The notes: generated by a model from the sequence alone, not told the origin. A stretch of 64,000 nucleotides of DNA from SMWN01 sp965261165 (GCA_965261165.1 OZ253445.1:1364001-1428000); one strand, 5' to 3'; counted from the first letter of the stretch, positions 17,761-27,061 are shown. Made by a program: numbers and translations.

Positions 17761-19437
17761 TTAGTTCTTTAACATTTCTTTTGCGTGAGCTAAAGTTTGT
17801 TCTGTGATTTTTACGCCGCCTAGCATACGGGCGATTTCATCGATTCGTTCTTCATCGTTTAATTCACCGACACGAGTCAATGTTGTCCCTGCATGCGTGG
17901 CCTTGGAAACTTGCAGATGGTAATCTCCCCGAGTGGCAACCTGTGCTAGGTGTGTGACACAAAAGACTTGTCGCTTGTCAGACAGACTATGTAAAAGTTT
18001 GCCGACAATTTCAGCAACGCCACCACCAATACCGCTGTCTACTTCGTCAAATATTAATGTTGGAATGCCTTTGTCCTTACTCCCCGTAACCTGTATTGCT
18101 AGACTAATACGAGACAACTCGCCACCAGAGGCAACTTTATTCAAAGGCTGTAAAGGCTGACCGGGGTTTAAAGATACCAGATACTCAATTTTATCCATGC
18201 CATTTTGTAGCAATATGTCTTTTTCAATTTCGTTTACTTCAATAGCAAATTGCCCGCCAAGCATTCCCAACTCGTTTAATTTTTCAGTAATATCTTCACT
18301 GAGTTTTTTGGCTGCTCGTCGACGACACATACTTAATCTATTGGCTGCCCTGCGATAGTTTTTAGTTGAGGACTTTTGTAGCGCGATTAATTTTTCAAAA
18401 CGAGCTTCACTGTTTTCGAGAGAGTGTAATTCATCTTTTAGTGTTTCGAGGTGATCAGTCAGTGCCTCCGGCTGAAGCTTATGTTTGCGTGCCATGTCAT
18501 GAAAAGCAGCAAGCAGATCTTCAACCATTTTCAATCGTTCAGGGTCCAGTTCAAGCCCGTCCAGATAATGACGCAATTCATTGCTGGCTTCTTCAATTTG
18601 AATGCTTGCACCATTCAGTAATTCGATCACTGTTTCTAAAGAAGGATCAAATTTTTGCATGTCCTGAAGTTCGTTTAGATTGTGGCTAATCTGACTTTGA
18701 GTTGACCGTTCACCTTCAGAAAGTTGCTGAAGGTTTTGTTGACACGCTTCTATCAAACGATTGGCATTAGCTAATTTGCCATATTCTTTTTCGATGTCAC
18801 TGAATTTTGATCCACTCGGATTAAGTGCCTCTAATTCCTGAATCTGATATTGAATTAATGCAATCTGTGCGTCGTGGTCGCGCTTACCTCCGCTCAAGCT
18901 CTGTAGTTCAATTTTGGCTGCATTCCAGATTTTCCAGGCATCTTTCACTTCACTTAATTCCTGCGGATGGTTGCCAAATTCATCGATAATATTTCTTTGC
19001 ACATCAGCTTTTAGTAAAGATTGATGCGCATGCTGGCCGTGAATATCCACCATACATTCACCCAGCGAGCGTAACAATTGTGCTGGTACAGAACTACCAT
19101 TGACATAAGCACGGGAGCGGCCATCTTTATTAATTACGCGACGTAGGATCAATTCATCTTCGCAGTCGAGCTCCTGTTCTGCCAACACAGACTGGATATC
19201 GTTCTCATTTTCGATATCAAAGATCGCGGTTATTTCAGTTCGTTCACAGCCAGCACGGACAATGCCACTATCCGAGCGATCACCTAATACCAAGCCAAGT
19301 GCGCCAACCATAATCGATTTACCAGCGCCCGTTTCACCAGTAAAAATGGTCATGCCTGCATTAAACTGAATATCCAGTTCTTCAATTACGGCGAAATTTC
19401 TGATGTGCAGGTGTTTCAACAAACTTCGGTGCCCCAC
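17761..19437 (-). CDS. recN: DNA repair protein RecN
   Basis: SMC-like ATPase for double-strand break repair, 558 residues. It has Walker A GETGAGKS in the N-terminal head, a central coiled-coil region (about residues 160-380), the ABC signature ASGGELSRISLA and Walker B TLIFDEVDSGIGG in the C-terminal head. The GTG at 19437 overlaps the end of nadK by 22 bases; a TTG at 19422 giving MLKHLHIRNF would match the usual family start better. The overlap indicates cotranscription with nadK. Confidence 0.95.
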   Translation of the reverse strand: MGHRSLLKHLHIRNFAVIEELDIQFNAGMTIFTGETGAGKSIMVGALGLVLGDRSDSGIVRAGCERTEITAIFDIENENDIQSVLAEQELDCEDELILRRVINKDGRSRAYVNGSSVPAQLLRSLGECMVDIHGQHAHQSLLKADVQRNIIDEFGNHPQELSEVKDAWKIWNAAKIELQSLSGGKRDHDAQIALIQYQIQELEALNPSGSKFSDIEKEYGKLANANRLIEACQQNLQQLSEGERSTQSQISHNLNELQDMQKFDPSLETVIELLNGASIQIEEASNELRHYLDGLELDPERLKMVEDLLAAFHDMARKHKLQPEALTDHLETLKDELHSLENSEARFEKLIALQKSSTKNYRRAANRLSMCRRRAAKKLSEDITEKLNELGMLGGQFAIEVNEIEKDILLQNGMDKIEYLVSLNPGQPLQPLNKVASGGELSRISLAIQVTGSKDKGIPTLIFDEVDSGIGGGVAEIVGKLLHSLSDKRQVFCVTHLAQVATRGDYHLQVSKATHAGTTLTRVGELNDEERIDEIARMLGGVKITEQTLAHAKEMLKN

Positions 19438-20288
19438 TGTAATTTTGCGCGGAGGGTGCTGAAATGGTCGTGATTTTCAGGGTGAATGAGGCGAATTTTC
19501 TTATCTTTTTTCTGGATACAAACGCGGTCTCTAGGGGCAAGTTCACGCTCAATATGGCCATCACAGGTTAAGCGCACATGATCAACCTCACGTGTGCCGA
19601 CAACAATTTCAATCAAGCTATTGCCAGCAATTACAATCGGTCTGTTAGTGAGTGTATGTGGACAAATAGGTACCAGCGCCAAGGCATCCAGTGAAGGATG
19701 TAAAATTGGTCCGCCACCAGATAGTGCATAGGCCGTTGAACCTGTAGGTGAAGATATAATAAGTCCATCTGAACGTTGTCGATGAACGAAACTGTCATCC
19801 ACGTAGGTTTCTAATTCAACCGGTCTGGCGACGTTCCATTTTTGCAAGATGACATCATTAAAGGCATTGCTCTCCATGAGCGACCTACCCCCTCTGAGTA
19901 CCTCAACATGGAGCAGAAAGCGTTCGTCTTCGACGAAGGTCCCTGCAAAAATAGTATCAAGATATTCTTCGAAGGCATTTGCTGGGATATCAGCTAAAAA
20001 ACCTAGGCGACCTCTGTTGATTCCGAGCAAAGGGATGTCACGTAGGCAAGCAAGGTGAGCGGCTTTCAGCATGGTGCCATCACCGCCGATGGCAATGGCC
20101 AGGTCACAGTCCGCATCAAATTCATTTTCTTTCATGTTAGGCAAATCTGATTGTTTTGCCAGTACTGCACTATCGTTATCCAGAATAAAATCTATTTCAT
20201 TGGATTGCAGATATATAATCAGGTTGTTGAGTGTTTCAGCAACTTTTTTGGTGTCGGAATTGCTTATTAAGGCGATACGTTTGAACAT
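19416..20288 (-). CDS. nadK: NAD kinase
   Basis: ATP-dependent phosphorylation of NAD to NADP, 290 residues. The key motifs are GGDGTMLKAAH, GINRGRLGFLAD and the NAD-binding region RSDGLIISSPTGSTAYALSGGGPI. The ATG at 20288 (MFKRIALISNSD) is preferred over an upstream in-frame start at 20327, because family homology starts there and the longer form would come within about 30 bp of CIRCE. It is divergent from hrcA across a short intergenic region and overlaps recN at its 3' end. Confidence 0.95.
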   Translation of the reverse strand: MFKRIALISNSDTKKVAETLNNLIIYLQSNEIDFILDNDSAVLAKQSDLPNMKENEFDADCDLAIAIGGDGTMLKAAHLACLRDIPLLGINRGRLGFLADIPANAFEEYLDTIFAGTFVEDERFLLHVEVLRGGRSLMESNAFNDVILQKWNVARPVELETYVDDSFVHRQRSDGLIISSPTGSTAYALSGGGPILHPSLDALALVPICPHTLTNRPIVIAGNSLIEIVVGTREVDHVRLTCDGHIERELAPRDRVCIQKKDKKIRLIHPENHDHFSTLRAKLQWGTEVC

Positions 20289-20355
20289 GTGGCTACCATT
20301 GCTAAATAATATCCATAAACTTAGCATGATAGATAGTCGACCGCCAAATGATGAT

Positions 20356-20382
20356 TTTGCACTCTTGACAATAGAGTGCTAA
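20356..20382 (+). promoter_or_regulatory. CIRCE operator (HrcA binding site)
   Basis: The inverted repeat TTTGCACTC - 9 bp - GAGTGCTAA matches the CIRCE consensus TTAGCACTC-N9-GAGTGCTAA at all but one base. HrcA binds CIRCE and represses heat-shock genes. The nine-base spacer is TTGACAATA, whose first six bases form a perfect -35 hexamer, so HrcA binding would block RNA polymerase directly. Confidence 0.93.
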
Positions 20383-20395
20383 ATTTTGCAATAAT
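20365..20395 (+). promoter_or_regulatory. hrcA operon promoter
   Basis: TTGACA (20365-20370) lies inside the CIRCE spacer, and AATAAT (20390-20395) serves as a -10 at 19-bp spacing. It lies 35 bp before the hrcA ATG and probably drives hrcA-grpE-dnaK. The -10 assignment is less certain than the -35. Confidence 0.6.
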
Positions 20396-20430
20396 ACAAG
20401 GTATAACCATATGAGCAAGAAATAGTAGGC

Positions 20431-21483
20431 ATGCCTAAATCTAATAAATCCCCGGAACTGAATGAGCGCAGCCTGTTTCTGTTTAAGTCATTAGTCGATC
20501 ATTTTATCAATGATGGCCAGCCAGTCGGTTCTCGCACATTGGCGCGGAGTCTGGATCTGGATCTCAGTGCCGCGACGATTCGTAATATCATGTCAGATCT
20601 GGAGGATTTTGGCTTACTGCATTCACCTCACACATCAGCAGGGCGTGTCCCCACAGCTAGGGGTTACCGTTTGTTCGTTGATAGTTTGTTGCGGGTGGGA
20701 GACATCGGCAATGAAGAGATACATCGTATGGCAAAGGAAATGGATGCGGTGAACAACACACAAAGTCTGATGCAAAGAACATCATCAATGCTATCAGACA
20801 TTACCCATCTTGCTAGTGTGGTGATGTTACCTCGTATTGAGCAAAATACATTAAATCAGGTTGAATTCGTTTCCCTATCTGATAATCGCATTCTGGTTAT
20901 TTTTGTGATGAGTGATAATGAAATTCAAAACAGGATCATTCACACAGCACGAATATATAGTGCGTCAGAGCTTGAGCAAGCAGCTAATTATCTAAATCAA
21001 ATGTTCACGGGCAAGGGTTTGAGAGATATTCGCAAAAATATGCTGGATGAACTTAAGAGCATGAAAGAAAATGTCAATAAACTGATGCAGGCAGCCATCG
21101 AAATGACGCAGCAGGCGATTGATACAAATTCACAGGGTGGCGACTATGTGCTTGCAGGTGAAACCAATCTCATGGGGGGGGTGTCGGGATGGGGTGATAT
21201 AGAACGACTTAAGTGCTTATTTGACACCTTCAATCAGAAGCGTGATATTTTACATCTGCTGGAACAATCTATTAACGCCAAAGGCGTTCAAATCTTTATT
21301 GGCGAGGAATCAGGTTATGAGGTATTGGATGATTGCAGTATCGTTACCTCAGCTTATGAGTCTGATGGTCAGATACTGGGTGTGTTGGGTGTGATTGGGC
21401 CTACGCGTATGGATTATGAACGCGTTATACCCATTGTCGATTTAACTGCAAAAATGTTGGGATCAGCCTTGAATTCCGGATAA
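20431..21483 (+). CDS. hrcA: Heat-inducible transcription repressor HrcA
   Basis: A 350-residue repressor of chaperone genes. The N-terminal winged helix contains LVDHFINDGQPVGSRTLA and DLSAATIRNIMSDLEDFGLL, followed by SPHTSAGRVPTARGYRLFVD, all classical HrcA motifs. The C-terminal GAF-like domain ends with GVLGVIGPTRMDYERVIPIV. It is the first gene after CIRCE and therefore autoregulated. HrcA is absent from enteric bacteria but occurs in some other gamma- and in betaproteobacteria. Spacing to grpE is 108 bp. Confidence 0.96.
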   Translation: MPKSNKSPELNERSLFLFKSLVDHFINDGQPVGSRTLARSLDLDLSAATIRNIMSDLEDFGLLHSPHTSAGRVPTARGYRLFVDSLLRVGDIGNEEIHRMAKEMDAVNNTQSLMQRTSSMLSDITHLASVVMLPRIEQNTLNQVEFVSLSDNRILVIFVMSDNEIQNRIIHTARIYSASELEQAANYLNQMFTGKGLRDIRKNMLDELKSMKENVNKLMQAAIEMTQQAIDTNSQGGDYVLAGETNLMGGVSGWGDIERLKCLFDTFNQKRDILHLLEQSINAKGVQIFIGEESGYEVLDDCSIVTSAYESDGQILGVLGVIGPTRMDYERVIPIVDLTAKMLGSALNSG

Positions 21484-21591
21484 GTAGCCCCACCTAAGAA
21501 ACAATGTAATATTTAGACGAATGATGTATTGGAGAATCCCGTATTTAGGGGTTTCTTGTTGTTTTTAATAGAGAAATACTTGAGGAAAGTC

Positions 21592-22218
21592 ATGACAGGC
21601 AAGCAGCAAAATGAAGTAAGTCCAGAAGAAATACGGCAGGAAGAAGTGGCTGAAGAGGCTGAAGAGGCTGAAGAACAATTTGTTGAAGACGACGTATATG
21701 GCAAGATGGAAACTGAAGTAGCTGGGCCAGATATTGCTGAACCAGGGGTCACAGTCGAATCGCTTTCAGAGCAGATTGAGGCCTTAAAGAAATCGGCAGC
21801 AGATAGTCTGGATAAGGCGGTTCGTGCACAGGCGGAATTAGATAACGTACGAAAACGTACTGCTCGAGATGTTGAGAACGCGCATAAGTATGCTCTGGAT
21901 AAGTTTATTAATGAGCTATTGCCAGTGTTAGATAGTATGGAATTAGGTATTAATGCTTCTGGAGATGCGACCGATATTAGTAGTTTACGTGAAGGCTTGG
22001 AGCTGACCATGAAGATGTTCTGCTCATCTCTAGAGAAATCCGGAGTCAAGCCTATCGAGCCACAGAAAGGTGATAAATTTAGTCCGGATCAACATGAAGC
22101 GGTGACTATGCAAGAAGTGGATGGTGCCGAATCCGGTACTGTTATCAATACGTTGCAGAATGGATATGAGCTAAACGGACGTTTGATCAGGCCCGCCATG
22201 GTGATTGTTGCGAAATAA
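21592..22218 (+). CDS. grpE: Nucleotide exchange factor GrpE
   Basis: DnaK cochaperone that releases ADP, 208 residues. It has a long acidic N-terminal arm (EEVAEEAEEAEE), a coiled-coil helix (about residues 60-110, with RAQAELDNVRKRTARDVENA), and a C-terminal beta domain ending GYELNGRLIRPAMVIVAK. The ATG at 21592 is chosen because GAGGAAAG sits a few bases upstream; an in-frame TTG at 21529 would add 21 unrelated residues. The 111-bp gap to dnaK has no clear terminator. Confidence 0.95.
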   Translation: MTGKQQNEVSPEEIRQEEVAEEAEEAEEQFVEDDVYGKMETEVAGPDIAEPGVTVESLSEQIEALKKSAADSLDKAVRAQAELDNVRKRTARDVENAHKYALDKFINELLPVLDSMELGINASGDATDISSLREGLELTMKMFCSSLEKSGVKPIEPQKGDKFSPDQHEAVTMQEVDGAESGTVINTLQNGYELNGRLIRPAMVIVAK

Positions 22219-22329
22219 TTTTTTGTGCTGCCCTTGAAAAAACAGGCAACAGACACATATACGAAACAATAGAAAGAATTACAGATATTTAAAGTCTAAT
22301 TAATTGATAGCAGTTTTGGAGAATATCAG

Positions 22330-24252
22330 ATGAGTAAAATAATTGGAATTGACCTTGGAACGACAAATTCCTGTGTCTCAGTGTTAGAAGGCGGTCAGGT
22401 CAAAGTAATTGAAAATAATGAAGGCGGAAGAACCACTCCTTCTGTCGTTGCGTATGTGGAAGGTGATGAGGTTCTGGTTGGGCAATCAGCCAAGCGTCAG
22501 TCTGTTACAAATCCAGAAAACACCTTGTTTGCCGTCAAACGTTTGATCGGCCGTCGTTTTGAGGACGATGTGGTGCAGAAAGATATCCATATGGTGCCCT
22601 ACAAGATCGTCAAGGCTGATAATGGCGATGCCTGGGTTGAAGTTAATGGCAAAAAGATGGCCTCACCTGAAATTTCTGCACGCGTGCTGATGAAGATGAA
22701 ACAGACGGCAGAAGATTATCTTGGTGAAGAAGTCGCCGAAGCTGTTGTGACTGTGCCTGCATACTTTAATGATTCGCAGCGTCAGGCAACCAAGGATGCT
22801 GGCAAGATTGCCGGTCTTGATGTGAAACGCATTATTAATGAGCCTACCGCTGCGGCACTAGCATTTGGTATGGACAAGAAAGAAGGCGATTCCAAGATTG
22901 CTGTTTACGATTTGGGTGGTGGGACCTTTGACGTATCCATCATCGAAATTGCCGAGATTGATGGTGAACATCAGTTTGAGGTGTTGTCTACCAATGGCGA
23001 TACCTTTCTCGGTGGTGAAGATTTTGACCTGCGTATCATTGATTTCATTTGTGATGAATTCAAGAAAGAGCAAGGTGTTGATTTGCATAATGATCCATTG
23101 GCGCTGCAACGACTCAAGGAAGCTGCAGAAAAGGCCAAGATTGAATTATCTTCAACTCAACAAACCGATATTAATCTTCCATACATCACGGCAGATGCCA
23201 GTGGTCCGAAACATCTTAATGTCAAGCTGACGCGTGCCAAGTTGGAAGCATTGGTTGAAGATTTGATTGATCGCACCGTTGAACCATGTCGTATGGCCAT
23301 AGAAGATGCAGGCATAGGCACCTCTGGTATTACTGACGTAATTCTGGTTGGTGGTCAAACGCGCATGCCGAAGGTGCAGGAAGCAGTTGAGCAATTTTTT
23401 GGCAAGAAACCACGTAAAGATGTGAATCCTGATGAAGCTGTGGCTTCTGGTGCTGCGATTCAGGCGGGCGTATTAGGCGGTGATGTTAAAGATGTTTTAT
23501 TATTAGATGTCACGCCATTGTCTTTAGGTATTGAAACCATGGGTAGTGTGATGACTCGATTGATCGACAAGAATACAACCATTCCGACTAATGCCAGTCA
23601 GGTTTTCTCTACGGCTGAGGATAATCAGAGTGCCGTGACTGTGCATGTCTTACAGGGCGAACGTGAGATGGCAGCAGGCAATAAATCTCTGGGTCGATTT
23701 GATTTGTCGGATATCCCATCAGCTCCACGTGGTGTTCCCCAGATTGAAGTCAGCTTTGATATTGACGCCAACGGTATTTTGAATGTTTCTGCCAAAGATA
23801 AGGCAACTGGCAAAGAGCAGTCCATTGTTATCAAGGCATCCAGTGGTCTTTCGGATGAAGAAGTTAAAAAAATGATTAAGGATGCTGAAGCTCATGCTGA
23901 GGAAGATCGTTTGGCCAAGGAAATGATTGAGTCTCGTAATATGGCAGAGAACATGATTCATGCTTCAAAGAAGTCTATGGATGATCTGGGCGACAAGGTT
24001 GAAGATCAGGAAAAAACTGATGTAGAAGTCGCGATTGCCGATGTCGAAGAAGCTCTGAAGGGTGATAGTAAGGAAGCCATTGATGAGAAAACCACAAAAC
24101 TAACAGAAGTTGCCGGAAAATTAGCTGAGCGTGTTTATCAGCAAAGTGCCAAGGAAGAGCAGGCTGAAACTGGCACGACCAAAGGCAGCACTGAACCTCA
24201 GGATGACGTGGTTGATGCTGAGTTTGAGGAAGTTAAAGACGAGGATAAGTAA
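22330..24252 (+). CDS. dnaK: Chaperone DnaK (Hsp70)
   Basis: Hsp70 chaperone, 640 residues, normal length. The ATPase domain starts MSKIIGIDLGTTNSCV and contains DLGGGTFDVSI and ILVGGQTRMPKVQ; the inter-domain linker is DVLLLDVTPLSLGIETMG; the substrate-binding domain follows, and the protein ends with the proteobacterial EEVKDEDK-type tail. GGAG lies upstream of the ATG. It is in the HrcA-controlled cluster, and a hairpin follows before dnaJ. Confidence 0.98.
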   Translation: MSKIIGIDLGTTNSCVSVLEGGQVKVIENNEGGRTTPSVVAYVEGDEVLVGQSAKRQSVTNPENTLFAVKRLIGRRFEDDVVQKDIHMVPYKIVKADNGDAWVEVNGKKMASPEISARVLMKMKQTAEDYLGEEVAEAVVTVPAYFNDSQRQATKDAGKIAGLDVKRIINEPTAAALAFGMDKKEGDSKIAVYDLGGGTFDVSIIEIAEIDGEHQFEVLSTNGDTFLGGEDFDLRIIDFICDEFKKEQGVDLHNDPLALQRLKEAAEKAKIELSSTQQTDINLPYITADASGPKHLNVKLTRAKLEALVEDLIDRTVEPCRMAIEDAGIGTSGITDVILVGGQTRMPKVQEAVEQFFGKKPRKDVNPDEAVASGAAIQAGVLGGDVKDVLLLDVTPLSLGIETMGSVMTRLIDKNTTIPTNASQVFSTAEDNQSAVTVHVLQGEREMAAGNKSLGRFDLSDIPSAPRGVPQIEVSFDIDANGILNVSAKDKATGKEQSIVIKASSGLSDEEVKKMIKDAEAHAEEDRLAKEMIESRNMAENMIHASKKSMDDLGDKVEDQEKTDVEVAIADVEEALKGDSKEAIDEKTTKLTEVAGKLAERVYQQSAKEEQAETGTTKGSTEPQDDVVDAEFEEVKDEDK

Positions 24253-24313
24253 GCAATCATCATTAAAGCGCTACTAAATTAAAATAGAGTTTATTTGAAA
24301 TAACCATGGCACG

Positions 24314-24342
24314 GCCCGAAAGAGATGGCTTTTCTTTCGGGC
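24314..24342 (+). terminator. Hairpin between dnaK and dnaJ
   Basis: A perfect nine-bp stem GCCCGAAAG / CTTTCGGGC with an 11-base loop, followed by TTGTTT. It lies 62 bp after dnaK and 50 bp before dnaJ. The weak U tract suggests partial termination, which would lower dnaJ relative to dnaK, as often seen in this operon. Confidence 0.65.
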
Positions 24343-24391
24343 TTGTTTGCGTAAAGTTAATGGAATTCAAGATTAAAATATAAAGTAAATC

Positions 24392-25507
24392 ATGGCAAAA
24401 CGAGATTATTACCAAGTACTAGGTGTGCCAAAGAACGCGACAGATGTTGAATTAAAAAAAGCGTACCGACGATTGGCGATGAAATATCACCCGGATCGGA
24501 ATGAGGGAGATGCATCAGCGGAAGAAAAGTTCAAGGCAGCAAAAGAAGCCCACGATATATTATCTGATGAGCGTAAGCGCGCTGCCTATGATCAGTTCGG
24601 TCAGGCAGGCGTTGATAATAGTGCAGGCTCGGGTGCTGGTGGTGCTGGCGTCGGTGATATATTTGATAGTGTTTTTGGTGACATCTTTGGTGGTGGTGGC
24701 AGACAACGTGTTTATCGCGGTGCTGATTTACGTTATGACATGGAATTAAGTCTGGAAGATGCTGTTGCTGGGACCACAGTCAAAATCAGAATACCAAAAT
24801 TTGTCGAATGTAATGGCTGCATTGGCTCAGGCGCAAAAAAAGGCAGTACGCCAACAACTTGTCCTACTTGTACAGGTCAGGGACAGGTACGTATGCAACA
24901 GGGATTTTTTTCCTTGCAGCAAACTTGCCCGCAATGCCGTGGACAAGGTAAGATTATTAAAGATCCTTGTAGCGCTTGTCATGGACAAGGTCGGATCAAA
25001 GACACGAAAACAATTTCAGTAAAGGTGCCTCCTGGTGTTGATAATGGAGATCGCATTTGTTCATCAAATGAAGGTGAAGCTGGTGAAAATGGAGGCCCCC
25101 CAGGTGATCTGTATGTACATGTGAATATAAAAGATCATGCGATCTTTACTAGGGATGATATCCATCTCCATTGTAATGTGCCGATCAGCTACACAACCGC
25201 AGCATTGGGCGGTGAATTAGAAGTGCCAACATTAGGGGGTCGGGTAAAGCTGGTGATTCCTGCTGAAACCCAGAGTGGAAAATTATTGCGTCTGCGAGGT
25301 AAGGGGGTAAAATCAGTGCGTTCTTCTTCTAAAGGAGATTTGCTCTGTCGTGCTATCGTAGAGACACCAGTCAATCTGACTAAAGAACAAAAGGGAATAC
25401 TCAAAGATCTTGAACGTGCCATGGGACAGGGAGGAACAAAACATAGCCCGCAAGCTTCATCATGGTTGAATGGAGTCAAGAAATTCTTTGATGATATGAC
25501 GAGTTAA
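24392..25507 (+). CDS. dnaJ: Chaperone DnaJ (Hsp40)
   Basis: DnaK cochaperone, 371 residues. It has a J domain (residues 1-70, with the HPD motif in KYHPDRNEGD), a glycine/phenylalanine region (GSGAGGAGVGDIFDSVFGDIFGGGG), four zinc-binding CxxCxGxG repeats (CNGCIGSG, CPTCTGQG, CPQCRGQG, CSACHGQG), and C-terminal substrate-binding beta domains. All zinc ligands are intact. There is no good SD before the ATG at 24392. Confidence 0.97.
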   Translation: MAKRDYYQVLGVPKNATDVELKKAYRRLAMKYHPDRNEGDASAEEKFKAAKEAHDILSDERKRAAYDQFGQAGVDNSAGSGAGGAGVGDIFDSVFGDIFGGGGRQRVYRGADLRYDMELSLEDAVAGTTVKIRIPKFVECNGCIGSGAKKGSTPTTCPTCTGQGQVRMQQGFFSLQQTCPQCRGQGKIIKDPCSACHGQGRIKDTKTISVKVPPGVDNGDRICSSNEGEAGENGGPPGDLYVHVNIKDHAIFTRDDIHLHCNVPISYTTAALGGELEVPTLGGRVKLVIPAETQSGKLLRLRGKGVKSVRSSSKGDLLCRAIVETPVNLTKEQKGILKDLERAMGQGGTKHSPQASSWLNGVKKFFDDMTS

Positions 25508-25512
25508 ATTTT

Positions 25513-25555
25513 AAGATCAAGATTAAGATCAAGATTAAGATCAAGATCAAGATCA
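25513..25555 (+). repeat. Tandem hexanucleotide repeat (AAGATC/AAGATT)
   Basis: Seven consecutive six-base units alternating AAGATC and AAGATT begin five bases after the dnaJ stop. It is a simple sequence repeat with no coding role visible. Confidence 0.85.
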
Positions 25556-25887
25556 TGGGAACACTGATGATTTAATGACTTGATTGAAACAGATAGGTTA
25601 ATGTTAATATCCTAGTCTCTTTTGTATGCCAAGATAGGGACGACTGCATATTACAAGTGGTTATCATCATGTTATGGGCCGTGGACTTGATGGTGGTGAT
25701 GTGTTAAAGGGGGCATATTAATGGCATTGAAGGGTTTTAGGGTTTTAGCTAAACCCATGGCTAGGTAAATTTAAAGGAATGCACCCAACAACATTAGCGA
25801 AGATATGTATGAATTAGTATTGAAAATAATTAGAAATCACCCGCTGTTCTAGGGATAACCCTGAATTAATAAAGCTGATAAATATTC
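25556..25887. other. Intergenic region before dapB
   Basis: About 330 bp with no supported gene. It contains an imperfect GGGTTTTA repeat near 25733-25752, and otherwise only short frames without family resemblance or ribosome binding sites. In related genomes dapB often follows dnaJ directly, so this spacer may be a decayed insertion. Confidence 0.4.
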
Positions 25888-26691
25888 ATGGCAATTAAAA
25901 TTGGGGTCTGTGGTGCAGTGGGTAGAATGGGCAAAACCATTCTGGAAGTTTGTAATGAGACAGATAATGTTGAGGTAGGAGCTGCTATTGAATATAGCGG
26001 TTCTTCCATGATTGGTGCTGATGCTGGTGAGCAAGCAGGGATCGGTCAGCTCGGCGTTGCGATCACGGATGATATTTCCAAAGTAACCGATCAATTTGAT
26101 GTGCTTATCGATTTTACTGTAGCAACGTCCTTTACAGATAATCTTGAAAAATGTCATGCTGCCAAGAAAAATATGATCATCGGCACAACAGGGCTTGATG
26201 ATAATCAAAAAGAATTGATAAACAAAGCAGCTCAGGATATTTCTATTGTTTTTGCGCCAAACATGAGTATTGGTGTGAATCTTTGTTTAAAGCTCCTGGA
26301 AATGGTTGCGCAAGTCATTGGTGGTGATACCGATATTGAAATCATTGAAGCTCATCACAAACACAAAAAAGATGCGCCTTCAGGCACAGCATTACGCATG
26401 GGTGAAGTGATTGCAGATACACTTGGACGTAACCTAAAAGAATGTGCAATTTATGGACGTGACGGCATTACTGGTGAGCGCGATAAAAATACCATCGGTT
26501 TTGAGACCATCCGTGCCGGCGATATTGTTGGTGAACATACTGTTATGTTTGCATCAGCAGGTGAGCGCGTTGAGATTACCCACAGAGCAACATCACGTAA
26601 AACTTTTGCCTCTGGTGCAGTAAGGGCTGCGCAATGGCTGACGGGTAAAGACAAAGGTTTGTTTGATATGCAAGACGTTTTGGGTTTCTAG
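25888..26691 (+). CDS. dapB: 4-hydroxy-tetrahydrodipicolinate reductase
   Basis: Lysine/diaminopimelate pathway enzyme that reduces hydroxy-tetrahydrodipicolinate with NAD(P)H. It has 267 residues, normal length. The nucleotide-binding motif is GAVGRMGKTI, and the catalytic segment EIIEAHHKHKKDAPSGTALRMGE contains the active-site His and Lys. FAPNMSIGVN and the C-terminal SGAVRAAQWL are also typical. No clear SD precedes the ATG. The usual following gene carA is absent. Confidence 0.96.
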   Translation: MAIKIGVCGAVGRMGKTILEVCNETDNVEVGAAIEYSGSSMIGADAGEQAGIGQLGVAITDDISKVTDQFDVLIDFTVATSFTDNLEKCHAAKKNMIIGTTGLDDNQKELINKAAQDISIVFAPNMSIGVNLCLKLLEMVAQVIGGDTDIEIIEAHHKHKKDAPSGTALRMGEVIADTLGRNLKECAIYGRDGITGERDKNTIGFETIRAGDIVGEHTVMFASAGERVEITHRATSRKTFASGAVRAAQWLTGKDKGLFDMQDVLGF

Positions 26692-26844
26692 AAATAATAT
26701 TAGAGTTAAGTGACCGAGTGATTAGCGAGACCATGACTTGAGCGAATTGTTATGGTTATTTCTCATTTAATTTTTGATTCTAATGATTTAATGTCACCAA
26801 CAACCCATAAGTTTTGAATCTTGTTGCCTTTGAAATGAAATAAG
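26692..26844. other. Spacer after dapB
   Basis: About 150 bp with no gene; the left part of a 900-bp relic region that runs to 27595 and holds a permease fragment and two dispersed repeats listed separately. Confidence 0.4.
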
Positions 26845-27061
26845 GCCAAACCATTCTTATGGTTTGATAGTATCAACCGTGATTGCTGCCTCATTCGCAT
26901 TTATGTTGCCAGTTGCTACATCTCCAAACGCAATTATTTCAGTAGTCGTAATGATGAAAGCGGATATATGGTTAAATCTTCTGGGTTCTGTATTGATAAT
27001 ATTTTTTGTCATGTTTCTGTTACCTACTGTTGGGGGGGATAGACATACAAGTATTTCCTGA
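26845..27061 (+). pseudogene. SLC13/DASS sodium:anion symporter, C-terminal fragment
   Basis: A 65-codon frame from a TTG at 26864, open a few codons further upstream, reads STVIAASFAFMLPVATSPNAI and, after an apparent internal gap, ADIWLNLLGSVLIIFFV then MFLLPTVGG. This is the characteristic end of SLC13-type symporters, in which A-S-x-A-F-M-L-P-V-A-T-x-P-N-A is the second conserved sodium-site region. About 20 residues that normally follow PNAI are reduced or altered, and upstream there is a stop. It is a relic, not a functional gene. Confidence 0.7.

Noticed and set aside
22858..23394. Minus-strand frames inside dnaK
   Set aside because: Antisense shadows of a highly conserved gene; no SD or family support.
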